Source of the DNA: Gammaproteobacteria bacterium | GTDB lineage: Bacteria; Pseudomonadota; Gammaproteobacteria; 21-64-14 | Length of the DNA: 64,000 nucleotides | NCBI GenBank assembly: GCA_027013145.1 | Contig: JALUXX010000060.1 | Span: 1 to 64,000 of the forward strand | Reading direction: 5' to 3' | Part shown: positions 15,656-22,938 of the stretch, one piece after another | Layout: each line of letters opens with the position of its first letter | Position numbering within the stretch: the first letter of the stretch is position 1 | Notes under the pieces: generated by a model | Databases searched by the model: none | Seen by the model: the letters and a program-made list of their open reading frames with translations, nothing else | Told to the model about the DNA's origin: nothing | Program-made: the position numbers and the translations under genes

Positions 15656-16702
15656 ATGCTGCGCAGGCTGTGGAGGCGGATTCGCGCACACCCGGTTGCG
15701 TCGCAGCCGTCTCGTCCGGCGGACGGCCGCGCTTCGGCCGAGGATCTGCGGGCCGCGCGAACGGGGGATACGGGCGCCCCCGGTGTCGGCGGCGCCGAAC
15801 TCGAAGATCGTTTTGCGGGCCTCGTGCTCGGCGTCTCCTCGTCCATGGAGATCTCGCCCAACCGCTTCGAGACGCGCGTACTGGCCGGGCTCGAACGACT
15901 GTGCTCGACACCGACTCTGCCGGCCGATCTGGTCCCGCGCACCCCCGGAATCCTCCCGCGCCTGTGGTCGGCCCTGCGCCGCGATGGGGGTTCGTTCTCC
16001 GCGTTGGCGGACGTGTGCGCCCGGGACCCGGTGCTGGTCCGGGAGGTCCTGCGGCTTGCCAACAGCCCCTACTACCGCGGTCGGGCCGAGGTCACGGGCC
16101 TGGAGCAGGCACTGGTGCTACTCGGCGAGGCCGGCATCCGCCAGGTGATGGTGAACGCGGCGTTCCGGCCCTTGCTGCTGCTCGATTCGGGGCACTTCGC
16201 CCGGCTCGCCGCCCCCCTCCTGTGGACGCAGGGCGAATGGACGGCGCGGCTCGGCGACTGCCTGGCGCGGCGCGTGGGGATCGATCGCTTCGCCGCCTAC
16301 CTGAGCGGGATCGCGCAGAATATCGGCTTCACGGTCGCCCTGCGGGTCCTGGACCGTCACTTCACGGGCCGCGAGGCGCCGCGCTCACGGGCCTTCCGGG
16401 AGCGCTTCGTGCGCGATGCCCGGGCGCTCTCGGTCCGCATCGTGCAGGGGTGGGAGTTTCCGGCGGCCGTCGGCGTCGCGGTACGCGAACAGGGCGGCAA
16501 TCGCACCCGGGCGCGCTCGCCCTTGGGGGAGGTGCTCTATGCGGCGGACAAGCTCGCCAAGCTCCAGGCGTTGAAGACGCACGGCGCCGTTCCGCAGACG
16601 GCGGCCTGGGCGGACCCCGCGCCGTGCGCCGGTTGGGGTGATCTGTGCCGGGTATGTGCGCGGACGATCGATCCGGCCGTTGCAGGTGCATCTTCGGTCT
16701 GA
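15656..16702 (+). CDS. HDOD-domain signalling protein
   Basis: A 348-residue protein with an HDOD domain over residues about 85-290 (PADLVPRTPGILPRLWSALR, VCARDPVLVREVLRLANSPY, LEQALVLLGEAGIRQVMVNA, then the central GIAQNIGF helix). The HDOD fold resembles HD phosphohydrolases but lacks the catalytic metal ligands. Such proteins relay signals in c-di-GMP, motility and stress pathways. Here there is no attached receiver, GGDEF or EAL domain, only a roughly 80-residue unstructured N-terminus. The start at ATG 15656 is supported by GAAGGAG. Confidence 0.85.
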   Translation: MLRRLWRRIRAHPVASQPSRPADGRASAEDLRAARTGDTGAPGVGGAELEDRFAGLVLGVSSSMEISPNRFETRVLAGLERLCSTPTLPADLVPRTPGILPRLWSALRRDGGSFSALADVCARDPVLVREVLRLANSPYYRGRAEVTGLEQALVLLGEAGIRQVMVNAAFRPLLLLDSGHFARLAAPLLWTQGEWTARLGDCLARRVGIDRFAAYLSGIAQNIGFTVALRVLDRHFTGREAPRSRAFRERFVRDARALSVRIVQGWEFPAAVGVAVREQGGNRTRARSPLGEVLYAADKLAKLQALKTHGAVPQTAAWADPAPCAGWGDLCRVCARTIDPAVAGASSV

Positions 16703-17201
16703 GTCCCGGACGTGCAGTCGGGCGGCCGGCTACGGGGCCTATCCGCCGCCCGCCCAGGGCTATCCGCAGGGTTATCCCCAGGGTACGCAAGCCTATCCGG
16801 GTTACGGCCCGCCGCCCGGCTACCCGAACGCACCGGCCCCCGCCGGCCGCGCCGCCCCGCGCGGTGCCGCTGCGGTCGACTACCCGTTCAGCATGCTGCG
16901 GCTCGACGCCAAACAGCACGCGCGGGTGCTGGCCATCCAGCAAGGCGTGCGCAGCCGGATGGAGAAGCTCCTGGAGCGCGGCGCCTCGGTCGGTCGCAAG
17001 CTCAACGCGCTGTTCCTGTCGGGAGATCCGGTCGATCCGAAGGCGGCGCGGCACGAGTTCGACGCCATGAGCCGCATTCAGTACGATCTGCTCATGCTGC
17101 GCGTCGACTCGTGGAACCGGGCGCTCGCCGTTCTCACCAAGGAGCAGCGGACGCAACTGCGCGCACTGCTGCGTGAGCGTCGCCCGCCCGCGCGCCGCTG
17201 A
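16638..17201 (+). CDS. Spy/CpxP-like LTXXQ protein lacking a signal peptide
   Basis: The C-terminal half (about 17000-17201) is a helical Spy/CpxP-type periplasmic chaperone or metal-stress domain ending in the family motif LTKEQ (LTxxQ). Before it is a Tyr/Pro/Gly-rich segment with YPQGYPQGTQAYPGYG repeats. Members are normally exported, but no start codon followed by a signal sequence exists. The frame runs back into the HDOD gene, and the only GTG (16638) gives no hydrophobic leader. The 5' end has probably been lost by deletion, so the gene may be dead; the exact start is uncertain. Confidence 0.55.
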   Translation: MICAGYVRGRSIRPLQVHLRSESRTCSRAAGYGAYPPPAQGYPQGYPQGTQAYPGYGPPPGYPNAPAPAGRAAPRGAAAVDYPFSMLRLDAKQHARVLAIQQGVRSRMEKLLERGASVGRKLNALFLSGDPVDPKAARHEFDAMSRIQYDLLMLRVDSWNRALAVLTKEQRTQLRALLRERRPPARR

Positions 17202-17293
17202 GGGCGGACGGCGTGCGCCGGCACGACCGGCCGGAGGCGCCCGGGGCGGTCGTTGCGCCGACGGCCGTGCCCGGCACCCCAAGGGGGAGCGGG

Positions 17294-17662
17294 ATGAGAG
17301 GGATCCGAGCGGAAGGGAAGGCGGCCGGGGACCGGAGACCGCCGGCCATGGGAGGCATGGTTTCCCCGGCCGGGATCGTCTCGCTGCTGTTCGGCGTCAT
17401 CGAGCTGCTGCTCGGGGCCCGCATCGTCCTGCGCCTCCTGGATGCAAACCCCGCCAACCAGGTGGTCGCCCTCGTCAACGCCTGGTCGCAGCCGTTCCGC
17501 GCCCCGTTCGTCGGCATGTTTCCGGTGCCCGAGGCCTATATCGGCGGCGTCCACGCCGTGTTCGAGGTCAACACCTTCATCGCGCTGCTCGCCTACGCCA
17601 TCGTTGGCGGGATCCTCGTCGCGTTCCTGCCGGGCGGACGCGGCGGGGACGGGCGGGACTAA
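17294..17662 (+). CDS. YggT-family membrane protein
   Basis: A 122-residue inner-membrane protein with two strongly hydrophobic segments (GIVSLLFGVIELLLGARIVL and FIALLAYAIVGGILVAFL) separated by a loop with the YggT signature VNAWSQPFRAPFVGMFP. Only one YggT unit is present. ATG 17294 is preceded by GGGGGAG; another ATG at 17348 is possible. YggT proteins are linked to membrane/osmotic homeostasis and division in some bacteria, but the molecular role is unknown. It faces the tusA gene convergently. Confidence 0.7.
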   Translation: MRGIRAEGKAAGDRRPPAMGGMVSPAGIVSLLFGVIELLLGARIVLRLLDANPANQVVALVNAWSQPFRAPFVGMFPVPEAYIGGVHAVFEVNTFIALLAYAIVGGILVAFLPGGRGGDGRD

Positions 17663-17725
17663 GCGGGTGCCGCGGCGGCGCCGCGGCGAGTCCAAACAGT
17701 GCGTGCCGGGGCCTTCGGCGAACCG

Positions 17726-17962
17726 TCAGACGCGCTGCACGTAGTAACGCAGGACTCCGCTGTCTTCGGTCATCCCGAGCAGTCGGTTGCCGGTGCGGCT
17801 GCACCAGGACGGGATGTCGGTGCGGGTGCCGGGATCGGTCGCCACGATCTCGAGGACCTGTCCGGGTAAGAGGGCCTTGATGGCCCGGTTGGTCTCGACC
17901 ATCGGCATGGGGCAGCACTTCCCCGTGGTGTCCAGCGTCTCATTGACGTTCGGTCGGTTCAT
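17726..17962 (-). CDS. tusA: TusA-family sulfur carrier protein
   Basis: A 78-residue TusA/SirA fold protein. The motif LDTTGKCCPMPMVETNRAI carries the persulfide-accepting CPxP cysteine, here preceded by a second Cys. VLEIVATDPGTRTDIPSWC is the usual following strand-helix. TusA accepts sulfane sulfur from a cysteine desulfurase and passes it to tRNA thiolation, Moco sulfuration or dissimilatory sulfur oxidation. It lies 126 bases downstream of a DsrE-like gene, the typical tusA-dsrE pairing of sulfur oxidisers, and 5 kb from a gene containing a cysteine desulfurase domain. Confidence 0.92.
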   Translation of the reverse strand: MNRPNVNETLDTTGKCCPMPMVETNRAIKALLPGQVLEIVATDPGTRTDIPSWCSRTGNRLLGMTEDSGVLRYYVQRV

Positions 17963-18088
17963 GGCGCTTGTGTCTCCTCCTCACAGGTTGCCGGATGACC
18001 GGCGCACCGGAGCGTCCGGAGCCGAGGCGACCGGATGCCCCCGGGGGCGGCCGCGGTGTCACCGCGCGTGGACCATTCGGGCCGCGGG

Positions 18089-18505
18089 TCAAAAGTACTG
18101 ACAGTGGTCCGCGGTGGCGGCCTTCTCGTTCAGGAACCAGGCGGCCCCCACGATCCCTTCGGCCTCCGGCAGGATATTTCCGTCATCGACGCCGAAGATG
18201 TTGGCGGCCAGGCTGCAGGCGTAGCAGTGCACCTTGCCGGTCTCGTGCAGCGCCGCGAGCAGGGTACGCACGTCGTTGGGCAGCCCTGCGGCCGCCACCC
18301 GTTCGCGCACCCAGTGATCGGCATCGGCATGCGCGCCCTCGACGCGCAAGGCCCTCGCCCCGTCCTCGGTGAGCGCGCGCACCGCCCAGTTCACGAACAG
18401 CATGTCGACCTCGGTGCCTTCCGCGGCGCTCAGGTAGGCGAAGGCGAGCGGTGTGAGGATCTTGTCGTAGGCGTCCTCACGAACCACGATGGCCAGGCGC
18501 TTCAT
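18089..18505 (-). CDS. DsrE/DsrF-like sulfurtransferase family protein
   Basis: A 138-residue DsrE-fold protein: MKRLAIVVREDAYDKILTPL, a central AYLSAAEGTEVDMLFVNWAV, and VHCYACSLAANIFGVDD carrying a CxxC pair that is the likely persulfide site. Such proteins shuttle sulfur with TusA. The second of two consecutive ATGs (18505) sits six bases after AGGAGG and is preferred; the first (18508) is only three bases away. A perfect palindrome matching the one at the upstream tetR gene lies just ahead, so it is probably TetR-repressed. Confidence 0.88.
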   Translation of the reverse strand: MKRLAIVVREDAYDKILTPLAFAYLSAAEGTEVDMLFVNWAVRALTEDGARALRVEGAHADADHWVRERVAAAGLPNDVRTLLAALHETGKVHCYACSLAANIFGVDDGNILPEAEGIVGAAWFLNEKAATADHCQYF

Positions 18506-18517
18506 CATCCACCTCCT

Positions 18518-18539
18518 GTAGAACGAACATTCGTTCTAC
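18518..18539. promoter_or_regulatory. TetR-type operator ahead of dsrE
   Basis: A perfect inverted repeat GTAGAACGAA-CA-TTCGTTCTAC, with 10-bp arms and a two-base centre. It lies immediately upstream of the dsrE ribosome site. The left arm and most of the right arm recur at the tetR promoter (19191-19212), so one dimeric repressor should bind both. Confidence 0.8.
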
Positions 18540-18580
18540 TGCATGCCAAAAAAACCCGTGCCGGTGGGGACCAAGCCCCC

Positions 18581-19180
18581 TCAAACCGCCACGGCCCGCC
18601 AACTGCATTCCCACACCGCCTCGAGCTGTGCGGGCAGCGGCTCGCGCAGCACCCCGTCGAGGCGCGCCGTGATCAGGCGCATCGCCCCGCCGAAAAGGCA
18701 GGTCGATGCGATCATCGGATCCATCGATCGGATCTCCCCACGCTCCATCCCCTCGCGCACCATCTCGCGCATCATCGCGAACGGCTTCGACGAACACACG
18801 GGTGTTGCGGAGGGTAGAAACTCCCGGTGCTTGGCGTAGAGCATGAATTCCATCGCTTCCGGCTGCTCCTCGGTGATCCGGAAGAGCTGCACCATCAGGG
18901 TCCGGCAGCGGTCCCGGGCGGTCGTGTGGACCGCACGGATCTGCTCGATGCGCCCGACCATCCGCGCCAGCAGATCGGCATAGAGGGCGTGGGCGATGTC
19001 CTCCTTGTCCTGGAAGTGGTGGTAGATCGAGCCGATGCTCACGCCGGCGTGGCGGGCGATATCGTGCACGGAGGTATTGAAGTAGCCGTGCCGGGTAAAG
19101 AGGCGCAGCGCGCTCGCCAGCACGCGCTCGCGGGGAGCGGCGGCGTCCCGCTTGCGGCGGGTTGCTGGAGATCGGCCCAT
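18581..19180 (-). CDS. TetR/AcrR-family transcriptional repressor
   Basis: A 199-residue one-component regulator. The N-terminal DNA-binding domain ERVLASALRLFTRHGYFNTS, then VHDIARHAGVSIGSIYHHFQ, is the classic TetR helix-turn-helix. The C-terminal ligand-binding domain contains one Cys-Ser pair (VCSSKP) and another Cys (STCLFGG), which could sense thiols or reactive sulfur; that is inference. The start ATG 19180 has no Shine-Dalgarno and lies only eight bases past the predicted -10, implying a leaderless mRNA. It should repress itself and the downstream dsrE-tusA through the matching palindromes. Confidence 0.92.
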   Translation of the reverse strand: MGRSPATRRKRDAAAPRERVLASALRLFTRHGYFNTSVHDIARHAGVSIGSIYHHFQDKEDIAHALYADLLARMVGRIEQIRAVHTTARDRCRTLMVQLFRITEEQPEAMEFMLYAKHREFLPSATPVCSSKPFAMMREMVREGMERGEIRSMDPMIASTCLFGGAMRLITARLDGVLREPLPAQLEAVWECSWRAVAV

Positions 19181-19187
19181 AGAAAAA

Positions 19188-19216
19188 ATGGTAGAACGAA
19201 CGTTCGTTTTTGTCAA
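19188..19216 (-). promoter_or_regulatory. tetR promoter with overlapping operator
   Basis: On the minus strand, TTGACA (19216-19211) is followed after 17 bases by TACCAT (19193-19188). An inverted repeat GTAGAACGAA-CG-TTCGTTTTTG (19191-19212) fills the spacer. Its left arm is identical to the dsrE operator. This placement means repressor binding would block RNA polymerase. Confidence 0.75.
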
Positions 19217-19429
19217 CTGTGCACCCAGCCCGTGGGTGGCGTCGCGGGGCGACGCATCGGCGGGCGGAGGTGCGACCGATGCCTTTCCCTTGACGTGTGT
19301 GCAACAGACAGGTTGTAGCGTCATGTCGAACCCTTGCGGTCGAGGGGTACGGAAGGCGTCCCGGCTTCGGCATCCTGGGACTGTCTCGCCTGGACGCCGC
19401 GAATCGGGCCGAAAAAGGAGCGGGAGTCC

Positions 19430-19897
19430 ATGGCCATCCCCCGTGCGAGCGGTCATCGCCAGCGAATTGCGGATGCGCGTGCCAGGACTGCGGGAAAGGG
19501 ATTCGCGGAATGCCCGCGCCGGCCGGCGCGGGGTCATGTTGTGCGGGCCGGTCTGCCGGTTCTGTTGGCCGCCTTGTCGTGGACGTCGATCTTCTGGTCC
19601 GGCGGCGCGCAGGGCGGATCGACCGGCGACGGGGATTCGGGGGAGCGGCTCTATCTGCGCAACTGCGCGGTCTGCCATGGCCCGGAGGGTGAAGGCGCCA
19701 TGCCGGGGGTGCCGGACCTGACCGCGCGTCCGGGGCCCCTGGACCGGCCCGACGACACCCTGGTGCGGCGGGTAAGGGAAGGGATCCGGGCTCCGGATGG
19801 TTCGGTCCTGATGCCGGCGGGCGGCGGCAATGCGTCGCTCACTGCGGCCCAGGTGCGGGCGATTCTCGGTTTCATGCGGCGCAGCGTGCGCAAATGA
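19430..19897 (+). CDS. Monoheme cytochrome c
   Basis: A 155-residue c-type cytochrome. The heme-binding motif CAVCH follows GERLYLRN near residue 80, and the distal methionine is probably in VLMPAGGG. The N-terminus has about 35 basic residues before a hydrophobic stretch (AGLPVLLAALSWTSIFW), which would serve as a signal or membrane anchor. ATG 19430 follows AAAGGAG by about nine bases. It precedes a beta-propeller gene by 34 bases, suggesting a shared transcript and a periplasmic electron-transfer role with unknown partner. Confidence 0.85.
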   Translation: MAIPRASGHRQRIADARARTAGKGFAECPRRPARGHVVRAGLPVLLAALSWTSIFWSGGAQGGSTGDGDSGERLYLRNCAVCHGPEGEGAMPGVPDLTARPGPLDRPDDTLVRRVREGIRAPDGSVLMPAGGGNASLTAAQVRAILGFMRRSVRK

Positions 19898-19931
19898 TTC
19901 GTCAACTCCCACTACTTCGGAGGATGGGGAC

Positions 19932-20936
19932 ATGAACAGGACAGAAAATGGAGCGGCTTTCTTGCGGCTATTGGTGTCGGCGGCCCTGTTGGCGACTGCG
20001 ATGCTGCCCCTGCGGGTGGAGGCCGGGCCGACCGTCTATATCCCGCTCGGGAAGGCCAATGAGGTCATCGCGGTCGATGCCGCCACGAACAGGATCACCG
20101 CGCGCTACCCCGGGGTAAAGAATCCGCACGGCCTGGTGGCGACGCCGGATGGCGAGTACCTGATCGCGGGCAGCCTGGATGAGGTCAGGACCCAGGGCAA
20201 GGACCAGGGCAACAGCTACCTGTATCTGATCCATCCGGAACACGGCCATGTGATGTCCAGGATCAAGGTCAAGGGCTGGTCCCACCATGAGGCGATCACC
20301 CCGGACGGTCGTTACGTGCTGTCCACCCATCCGATGCGAGCGGCGGTCAGTGTCGTGGATCTGCGCACCGATCGCGTCGTGCACGTGATCCGGACCGGAC
20401 CGGTGCCGAACTACACGCTGATTACGCGCGACGGCAGGCGGGCGTATGTCAGCAACGCCGGAAACGGCACCATCAGCGAAATTTCCCTTGGGAACTGGCA
20501 GGTCGCGAGGACGCTCCAGGCGGGACCGGTTCCGGAGCATATGGAATTCTCCCCGGACGAGAAGCGGATCTACGTCGCCAATGTGCGGGCGGGGCGCGTC
20601 TCGGTGGTCGACGTCGCGCGAGGGGACGTCGTGCGGACCTTCGAGGTCGGGCCGGTACTGCACGGTCTGGACATTGGCGATGACGGCAGGACGCTGTTCG
20701 TGACCAGCAAGAAGGCGAACAAGCTGGTGGCCATCGACACGCAGACCGGCCGCCGGCGGGCATTGGACCTTTCCCCGTCGCCGTACCACCTCAACGTGAT
20801 ACACGGCACAGGGAAGCTCTACGTGTCGAGCAGCAAGAAGCCCGTGATCTGGGTGGTCGGACAGAAGACGCTCGAGGTCGAAGGGACGATCCGGCTCCCC
20901 GCGGGCGAAGGGCACCAGATGGCCATCGTGCCCTGA
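19932..20936 (+). CDS. Exported YVTN-type beta-propeller protein
   Basis: A 334-residue protein with a clear signal peptide (hydrophobic LLVSAALLATAMLPL ending near VEAG). It is built of repeated roughly 42-residue YVTN/YncE blades, including VYIPLGKANEVIAVDAATNR, AYVSNAGNGTISEI, IYVANVRAGRVSVVD and LFVTSKKANKLVAID. Seven blades fit the length. Related propellers accompany periplasmic redox proteins such as cytochromes and nitrite-reductase-like enzymes, but no heme or copper ligands are evident here. GGAGGATGGGG precedes ATG 19932. Probable partner: the cytochrome c just upstream. Confidence 0.88.
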   Translation: MNRTENGAAFLRLLVSAALLATAMLPLRVEAGPTVYIPLGKANEVIAVDAATNRITARYPGVKNPHGLVATPDGEYLIAGSLDEVRTQGKDQGNSYLYLIHPEHGHVMSRIKVKGWSHHEAITPDGRYVLSTHPMRAAVSVVDLRTDRVVHVIRTGPVPNYTLITRDGRRAYVSNAGNGTISEISLGNWQVARTLQAGPVPEHMEFSPDEKRIYVANVRAGRVSVVDVARGDVVRTFEVGPVLHGLDIGDDGRTLFVTSKKANKLVAIDTQTGRRRALDLSPSPYHLNVIHGTGKLYVSSSKKPVIWVVGQKTLEVEGTIRLPAGEGHQMAIVP

Positions 20937-21103
20937 GCCGGCCGGCGTTTCACGGAGCCGCGCACGAAGGGTGCGCACTTGCGGTCCAGCCGTCGATACC
21001 GGCGCGAGCGATGTCGGGTTGAGCCACGGAACGCGCGGAAAAGCCGGGCCCTTGTCCGTAGCCGTTTCCCCGACGCTGGCGGTCGGTAAGGGATATTGAC
21101 TGA

Positions 21104-21245
21104 AATGGCGCTTACTTAGTGCCCGCATGGTAAAAAAATGGCCACGGAACCCACCGGCAAAGACACAAGCTTTCCGTGCGTTTCGTGGGTTCCGTGGCTC
21201 AACTCCACGCGGTTTGGAGTGGCCGGAGCTTAAGTAAGTGCCATT
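21104..21245. mobile_element. Nested inverted-repeat (MITE-like) element, 142 bp
   Basis: The outer ends AATGGCGCTTACTTA (21104-21118) and TAAGTAAGTGCCATT (21231-21245) are inverted repeats with one mismatch. Inside, GCCACGGAACCCAC (21141-21154) and GTGGGTTCCGTGGC (21185-21198) form a perfect 14-bp stem. There is no coding capacity. The AT-rich ends and the lack of an open frame fit a non-autonomous transposable element. It fills most of the gap after the beta-propeller gene. Confidence 0.6.
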
Positions 21246-21312
21246 GATATTAGCTGCACACGTAGTTTGCGCCCGAGGGCAGGAGGCGAATGATGAAAAA
21301 CACGGTATATCG

Positions 21313-21558
21313 TTGGCGGCGGTCGGGCATGCGACCAGCCTGTTTCTGGCGGTCACGTTCGTGCTCTGCGTGGGTTTCGACCTGGCGTTTCCGGGGCATG
21401 CGATGTACCGCTCCTGGGCGCCGCTGCTGCCCGGATTCGAATGGCTCAGTTGGAAGGGTTTCTTCATCGGCCTGGTCGAGGCCTACGCGTACGGGTGGTA
21501 CTTCGCGTTGATCTGGGTGCCGCTGTACAAGCTCACGGGTGGTCGGGCACAGTCCTGA
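21313..21558 (+). CDS. DUF5676-type small membrane protein, possible 5' frameshift
   Basis: The 81-residue body starts AAVGHATSLFLAVTFVLCVG and contains PGFEWLSWKGFFIGLVEAYAYGWYFALI, read here in two adjoining parts. It has two TM helices and the WLSW...GLVE...YGWY pattern of DUF5676. A strong AGGAGG with ATGATG (21290/21293) precedes it but is in a different frame. Either translation begins at the TTG at 21313 without a ribosome site, or a one- or two-base indel near 21310 broke the gene. DUF5676 genes often sit by copper or heavy-metal loci. A MITE-like element ends 45 bases upstream of the ATGs. Confidence 0.6.
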   Translation: MAAVGHATSLFLAVTFVLCVGFDLAFPGHAMYRSWAPLLPGFEWLSWKGFFIGLVEAYAYGWYFALIWVPLYKLTGGRAQS

Positions 21559-21612
21559 CGTCGCACGTGGACGTGCGCGCGGTGGGGCATTGAGACTTCC
21601 GGGGCGAAAGCG

Positions 21613-21831
21613 GTGACGGCGACGATCGAGATCTCGGGTGCGGGACCGGCGGGACTCGCCGCCGCGCTTGCGGCGAGACGGGGGGAATGGTTGCGGCGTG
21701 TCTACCGGCCGCGGCTGCGGAAGCGGGTTTGGTATTCCGTGATCGCGGCGCGGGCGCGCAAGGGCCTGCTGCAGCTGTCCGCGGGTTGCGACTGTACGTG
21801 GTGCCGGTGCCGGCGGCAGGAAGGAGCTTGA
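21613..21831 (+). pseudogene. N-terminal remnant of an FAD-dependent oxidoreductase
   Basis: From GTG 21613 the reading is MTATIEISGAGPAGLAAALA, a textbook Rossmann dinucleotide-binding start (GxGxxG) of geranylgeranyl-reductase-like FAD enzymes. After about 25 codons the similarity stops and the frame continues as low-complexity Arg/Cys sequence to 21831. The remaining several hundred residues of such an enzyme are missing, so this is a deletion remnant. Confidence 0.45.
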
Positions 21832-21935
21832 CATTGCACGATGCTGCAAGGTGTAGAGTGGAATCGAATGGAGCGGGAAAGGGTTTCGAGCGGGACGATC
21901 GTTCGCCCGCCGCACGGCGGGATAGGGGGTGGATC

Positions 21936-22298
21936 ATGGAGACGCAAGGGCGATGACAGGACTGGTTGAACCTGGCGCTCGGCGCGTGGCTGTTCTTCAC
22001 GCCGTTCTTCTACGGGTTGAATACCCTCGACGCGGCCGCGTGGAACGCATACGTGCTCGGTACGGCCGTGGTGGTATTCGCCGCGTGGGCGCTGAGCCAG
22101 CCGTCCCGGTGGCCGGAAGGGATCAATCTGGTCCTCGGTGCGTGGCTGTTCTTCGCGCCGTGGCTGCTCGGGTTCACGGCCGTAGCCGCGGCTGCATGGA
22201 ACAGCTGGATCATCGGCTTGGTGGTCGGCGTCGATGCGCTCTGGGCGCTGGCGGCGAAGCGGATCGGGCCGCCGGCAATGCCGGGGCATTCCCACTGA
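21936..22298 (+). pseudogene. SPW-repeat membrane protein with in-frame TGA at codon 7
   Basis: From ATG 21936 the frame reads METQGR-stop-QDWLNLALGAWLFF and continues open to 22298. The body has two SPW-type repeats (LNLALGAWLFFTPFFYG; INLVLGAWLFFAPWLLG), giving a four-helix membrane protein. SPW proteins commonly start with a WQDW-type motif, so the TGA (21954-21956) probably replaces TGG. Translation could restart at the TTG at 21966, but no ribosome site supports that. Either a recent nonsense mutation or readthrough is possible. Confidence 0.6.
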
Positions 22299-22390
22299 CA
22301 GGGAAACGATAAGATCCGGCGGTCGGCCGCACCGTCCCGCGGTCGACCGCTTTTACGTTGATCGTGGTAGACGACCTGCAGGGAGGTGCT

Positions 22391-22876
22391 ATGAATGGGC
22401 TCGGGAGATTTTCCGGCACGCTGGGACTGGTACTGGGACTGACATTGCCACTGGCCCCACTGCATCGGGCCGTAGCCGCGGATGCACCGGCGGGCGCGGC
22501 GAAGCCGCCGCCGGCGGTGGTCTACAAGGATGCGGCCTGCGGCTGCTGCCGGGGCTACGTGAGCTACCTGCGGCGACACGGCTTCCAGGTCAAGACGGTG
22601 AATCTTCCGTACAAACGGCTTAGGCTCTACAAGCGTGAAAACGGCGTTTCGCCCGCGCTGGCGTCGTGCCACACGATGAAGATCGGCGATTACGTCGTCG
22701 AAGGCCACGTACCGGTCGCGGCCGTGCGCAAGCTGCTGGCGGAGCACCCGCTGGTGTGCGGCATCGCACTTCCGGGCATGTGGGCGGGTTCCCCGGGCAT
22801 GGACGGGAGGAAAGCGGCGCCGTTCAAGATCTACTCGTTCGGGTGGGGACCGCCGCGGATATTCATGACGGAGTGA
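22391..22876 (+). CDS. DUF411 putative copper/metal-binding periplasmic protein
   Basis: A 161-residue exported protein: signal peptide to about residue 30 (GLVLGLTLPLAPLHRAVAA), then VVYKDAACGCCRGYVSYLRR with C50, C52 and C53, and LASCHTMKIGDYVVEGHVPV. These are the DUF411 landmarks. DUF411 proteins accompany copper resistance genes and are thought to bind Cu(I). ATG 22391 follows GGGAGG. It lies 62 bases upstream of the molybdoenzyme fusion gene and shares the metal theme of the operon beyond. Confidence 0.88.
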   Translation: MNGLGRFSGTLGLVLGLTLPLAPLHRAVAADAPAGAAKPPPAVVYKDAACGCCRGYVSYLRRHGFQVKTVNLPYKRLRLYKRENGVSPALASCHTMKIGDYVVEGHVPVAAVRKLLAEHPLVCGIALPGMWAGSPGMDGRKAAPFKIYSFGWGPPRIFMTE

Positions 22877-22938
22877 CCGTGTAAGGGAGGCGCGACCGCG
22901 ACGGGCGGCGCGCGGGCACGAGGCGACGGAGATCTGCG

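Noticed and set aside
21936-22298. Selenocysteine insertion at the in-frame TGA
   Set aside because: No convincing SECIS-like hairpin directly follows the codon, and the family expects Trp, not Cys, there.
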